Of a DNA stretch of 64,000 bases, positions 60,057 through 64,000 are shown one piece after another. The notes beneath the pieces are model-generated. The model ran no database searches. It saw only the letters and a program-made list of their open reading frames with translations, and had not been told where the DNA came from. Made by a program: the position numbers and the translations under genes. Within the stretch, counting starts at the first letter, position 1, and each line of letters begins with the position of its first letter. The stretch is from Malus domestica (Eukaryota; Streptophyta; Magnoliopsida; Rosales; Rosaceae): the NCBI RefSeq assembly GCF_042453785.1, contig NC_091666.1, positions 23,828,501 to 23,892,500 on the forward strand, in the 5' to 3' direction.

Positions 60057-62860
60057 ATGGCTGGTATTGCTGGTCCTTGTTATTCTGGTGTGCTGTCTAG
60101 ATCAAGAGAAGCTGGGAGCATTAATGGAGCTTCCATGGCACAGTTTGATGGGCTTAGGCAAGTGGAGACCATGCATATGCCTGTAAATGGTAACATGTCA
60201 AATGGCTTGAGTTTTACCTCAGGTAAATGAGCTCTCTTTCTTCTGTTATTGTCAATTTTCCATTTTTTCCCCTTCTGTTCTTATGATGCAACTGCATGAT
60301 AGTTAATATAAGTGATGGAGATTAGAAATGATATTAAACGAAGTTAGGTTCCACTATAAAATCAATTAGCAGGTAAGTAGGGACGACTATTTTCAAGGGA
60401 AGGGCCAAGTATTTTCCTTCCAAATGTAGAAATAAGTCTAGTAGCTAACTATATGTGTCTGTGACACCTTTCCTAGCGGTAGTGAGGCTTGAGATGCAAC
60501 CATGGTTGGATAAATATGCTTAATTGGTCCATCTTTCTGGTAATTGTTCTGTTGCTACTACTATAAATATTTTCTTGAGAGATGTCAGTCTGGTCAATCT
60601 GAAGTTCTGAACTGTTGATCAAATACGTTTTTGTTCGAGATTGAGGCCTATACTCCAATCTGACTACATAACTCGCGAGATATATTGCAAAAGAATTTAC
60701 TTATCAAGTCATTCAATTAATTCGAATTCTCATCTTTGCATTGTGTGGCATTTGTATCGGTTTGATACTTTGATCGAGTAATCGGAGAAGTGATTTTTCT
60801 CAATTGGGTGTCCAGTTCTAATCTAGTTCTTCATTCTCAGCACCAAAATGCAGGACAATCAAGGCCATGGCATCTTCAACTGTTTCTGCTCCCAAAAGAG
60901 AAACAGATCCCAAGAAACGAACTGTAATAACGGGGATGGGTCTTGTCTCAGTTTTCGGAAGTGACATTGACACATTCTACAACAGACTCCTCGAGGGAGA
61001 GAGTGGGATTACTCTAATAGACAGATTTGATGCTTCAACCTTCTCAGTTCGGTTTGCTGGACAGATACGTGATTTCTCCTCTAAAGGCTACATTGATGGG
61101 AAGAATGATCGCCGTCTTGATGATTGCTGGAGATATGGTATTGTTGCAGGCAAAAAGGCCCTTGAAGATGCCAATCTTGGACCTGAAGTTCTCCCAACTG
61201 TCAGTCACATTCTACTTGCTCCAAAATGCATTTCAGGGTTTCTCCCTTATGACATCGAGCGCTTATATAATTCATTTTTTCATGTTTAACAGATGGACAG
61301 AACCAGGATTGGAGTGATCGTGGGAACTGGAATGGGAGGTTTAACAGCTTTCAGCGCCGGAGTTGAATCTCTTATTCAAAAGGGATTCAAAAAGATTAGC
61401 CCATTTTTCATTCCTTACTCCATTACCAACATGGGATCAGCATTGTTAGCAATCGACACAGGCTTAATGGGACCCAATTACTCCATCTCCACTGCTTGTG
61501 CCACAGCGAACTACTGCTTTTACGCGGCTGCAAATCACATTAGAAGAGGTGAAGCAGATATCATGGTAGTTGGTGGGACTGAGGCTGCAGTCATGCCTAC
61601 AGGTGTTGGTGGGTTTATTGCTTGCCGGGCTTTGTCTCAGAGAAACGATGAACCTCACAGAGCTTCCAGACCATGGGACAAAAATCGTGATGGTTTCGTT
61701 ATGGGAGAAGGCGCTGGTGTACTGGTAATTGAAAAAATCATATATCATTCTTCTGTGTGGCTTAACATATGACTACATTGTGTATTTGATGCATATATCC
61801 TGGATCTTACCGAATAATTTTTTGTTTCGTTGTGTAAAGGTCATGGAGAGCTTGGAGAGTGCATTGAAAAGAGGAGCACCGATAATTGCAGAGTACTTGG
61901 GAGGTGCTGTGACGTGCGATGCTCATCACATGACTGATCCTAGGTCAGATGGTCTTGGTGTATCGTCTTGCATAACCAAGAGTTTAGAAGATGCTGGAGT
62001 TTCCCCTGAAGAGGTAAGAGCATTTGTTGTTTTCCGAAACTAAGGAAATTTTTATTTGCCAATTGATTTATCTACGGCCAATCGAGATTCTTATTTTTTG
62101 TTGACAAATTTATGATTCACAGGTGAACTATGTGAATGCTCATGCAACATCTACACTAGCAGGGGATTTGGCTGAGTTTAATGCTATCAAAAAGGTCTTC
62201 AAGAACACGTCCGAGATGAAGATCAACGGGACCAAGGCAAGAAACCTGAATCCCATAAACATATTTACTCTCAAACAAATGATTTAGTAACTCAGTGTGC
62301 ATACTATTTCGCATTTAAAATCCGGCAAGACGGATTATTTTCATATTACACTCATCACATGAAAACAGCTCATTCTAATTATCCTTTTCTTTTATCGTGT
62401 TTCAGTCGATGATTGGACACGGTCTTGGAGCTGCCGGTGGATTGGAAGCCATTGCAACCATTAAAGCAATCAACACTGGCTGGCTCCATCCTACAATTAA
62501 TCAAGATGTATTACTTTTTCCCCTCTACATTCACTTTCCCCTGCTTTTGCTTCAACTTTTTCATGTCAAATTATGCTCTTTTAATTCGATACTTGCTAAT
62601 ACTTGTGGTTCGTAGGACTTGGAGCCTGCTGTTACAATTGACACTGTCCCGAATGTGAAGAAGCAACATGAGGTTAACGTTGGTAAGTGCTTTTACACAC
62701 TCTCATAAAAAGGCCAAAATATAGTATCTGAGTTCCTTGTATTACAAGATCCTTAGCTTCGTTTGGCTAATCAAAAGATTTCCCACTTGCAGCTATTTCA
62801 AACTCATTCGGCTTTGGCGGACACAACTCTGTGGTTGTCTTTGCCCCTTTTAGTCCCTAA
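60057..62860 (+). CDS. KAS1: 3-oxoacyl-[acyl-carrier-protein] synthase I, plastid
   Basis: Eight exons: 60057-60222, 60841-61199, 61293-61724, 61840-62013, 62123-62236, 62406-62507, 62616-62682 and 62793-62860, giving 493 residues. It condenses malonyl-ACP with growing acyl-ACP (C4 to C16) in plastid fatty-acid synthesis. Residues 1-70 are a transit peptide (MAGIAGPCYSG...CRTIKAMASSTVSAPKRE). The ketosynthase core is complete: active-site Cys in STACATANY (about residue 244), His in NAHATST (about 384) and His in SMIGHGLGAAGG (about 420), with the closing SNSFGFGGHNSVV. All introns are GT-AG except the fifth (62237-62405), which begins GC (ACCAAG|GCAAG) and ends AG; the join is fixed by the conserved KINGTKSMIGH. 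No defects seen, so it should be active. Confidence 0.96.
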
Positions 62861-64000
62861 ATGACATTCAAGCCATGCAGAAAAGAAGTATCTTCCCTCA
62901 CTATTATTTTGCTATTTAGAACCATTGATTCGGTGATGTTTCCATTTCTCTGAAGCATACAAGATGAGTATCAGAATCAAGTGCACTGTGAGGAGTCCTC
63001 AAGCTCACATAGCCCTTTTTCAACGTGTGCAAACAGTCGAATTTAGTGTGAGAATCAAGTGCACTGTCACGCGCATGAGATGGATGGATTTAGGGTTTCT
63101 ACATTTTTTTTTCCATCACATAGCCCGTCTTCACGCGCATGAGATGGATTTAGGGTTTCTACATTTTTTTTTCCATTGAATAAAACATGAAATCAACTTT
63201 TTCTTTTTTTTGTTCTTGTCCCACAGTGTCCTGTTTTCTGATTTTCTGTTTGTAATTTAAGTGAATTTTGTATGGAAGAGTTCAAAACATTGACCCAATA
63301 AGGGCTTGAATAAAATTCCTTTCACCTTGTTCTTTGTCCAAGTTAATTGCCATCGTTTAACCAATTTGAATATAACTAATATGTATTAGGAACTAACATT
63401 CTGCTAAGCTCCACAAATTAAATATGATCATTATATAAACGATATTAGCAACAATTAGGGAACTAAAGCAATGGAAGATATTGTAGCTTTTCCTCTAAGA
63501 AATTGTTTTCTGGACAATTTTCTGTGAGAAATTAAGAATAAGACTGATAACCTTCATCAAAGTATGTGGCAGATTTAAGATTAATCTCCAACAATGAGGA
63601 TTAAATAATTGTTCAGGTTTTAATGAAAAGTCACCTGGAAGTGCTGTGTAGTCAGCCGGAGTAACCATCTTCTTATTTGCCCCAGGCACCAGAGTCGTAG
63701 TAGCAGCAGATACTTGAGTAGGCTGCAGAGGAGGAGGGAGCAATGAGCTGCGGCTGATGAGGAGCTCCATTTATCGTAACAAAAAGAACATTGGTAGTAT
63801 GTTAGAGAACTGCCCAAAAGCTTAACCTCTATTAGGAAATGAGTCAACAGTTATTAAATTAACACTCTCCCTCGCATGGAGCCCCCGTGATCTACATGGA
63901 GAGACAATCGGACAAATGCATGGCAAGTTGGAACAACTGCAGCAGCCTAAGGTAAGTGGTTGAAAATATGTGGGGGATAGGATTCGGGGTTCCTCTTTGA
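62861..64000. other. 3' flank of KAS I to window end
   Basis: Probable 3' UTR with a short tandem duplication (63066-63177), then AT-rich DNA. A short minus-strand open frame (63495-63770) begins MELLISRSSLLPPP but has no recognisable domain, so it is not called. Confidence 0.5.
63066..63177 (+). repeat. about 60-base tandem duplication downstream of KAS I
   Basis: Two units share TCACGCGCATGAGATGGA and TTTAGGGTTTCTACATTTTT. Just upstream, GAATCAAGTGCACTGT also occurs twice (62972 and 63053 areas), so the region has been locally duplicated more than once. Confidence 0.85.

Noticed and set aside
63495-63770. Minus-strand open frame beginning MELLISRSSLLPPP
   Set aside because: No domain, no clear splice partner and close to KAS I's 3' end. 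It could be an exon of a gene outside the window, but support is too weak.

Overview
This is plant nuclear DNA, most likely from a woody eudicot of the rose family (apple or pear type). Genes have short exons in AT-rich introns, there are dispersed nuclear tRNA genes, and the gaps are full of LTR retrotransposons, including the 5S-rRNA-bearing Cassandra family, and MITEs. The family assignment is an inference from the repeat families and protein resemblance, without a database search.

Left block (1-19.3 kb), gene-dense. The 3' two thirds of an FtsHi1-type inactive FtsH (plastid envelope AAA motor) is followed by a mid-SUN protein, an F-box/NTF2-like protein (SKIP8-like), tRNA-Gln(CTG), a small cysteine-containing putative plastid protein of unknown role, a KELP/PC4 transcription coactivator and, on the minus strand, a myristoylatable PADRE (DUF4228) protein. 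From memory, FtsHi1-SUN5 (At4g23940-23950) and KELP-SKIP8 (At4g10920-10925) are neighbours in two different Arabidopsis places; here they sit together.

Middle block (19.3-46 kb), repeat-rich. The skeleton is a segmentally repeated unit carrying a secreted cysteine-rich thionin-like gene on the minus strand. There are two apparently whole copies (31.25-31.87 and 42.38-43.09 kb), two broken copies and one fragment. The units have been pried apart by a young Copia element (457-bp LTRs), a Ty3/gypsy remnant, a hAT MITE, a Mutator-like MITE, an L1-type LINE end, a TIR element that has picked up a PPR gene fragment, a small TRIM-like element that has swallowed a Copia RT-RNase H segment, and a second small LTR element chimeric with Cassandra.

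Right block (46-64 kb), gene-containing again. It holds a glutaredoxin-like protein without the CxxC active site, tRNA-Cys(GCA), a complete reverse-oriented Cassandra, a DCD-domain N-rich protein (minus strand), several TIR elements, tRNA-Val(AAC), and a complete eight-exon plastid beta-ketoacyl-ACP synthase I gene with one GC-AG intron.

The host genes do not form one pathway. Several are plastid-related (FtsHi1, the unknown small protein, KAS I) and the rest are nuclear envelope, transcription, ubiquitin and stress-response genes. The most unusual signal is that two independent small LTR elements each contain a foreign segment that ends in a foreign LTR and abuts a tRNA-primer binding site, which suggests template switching at the PBS.
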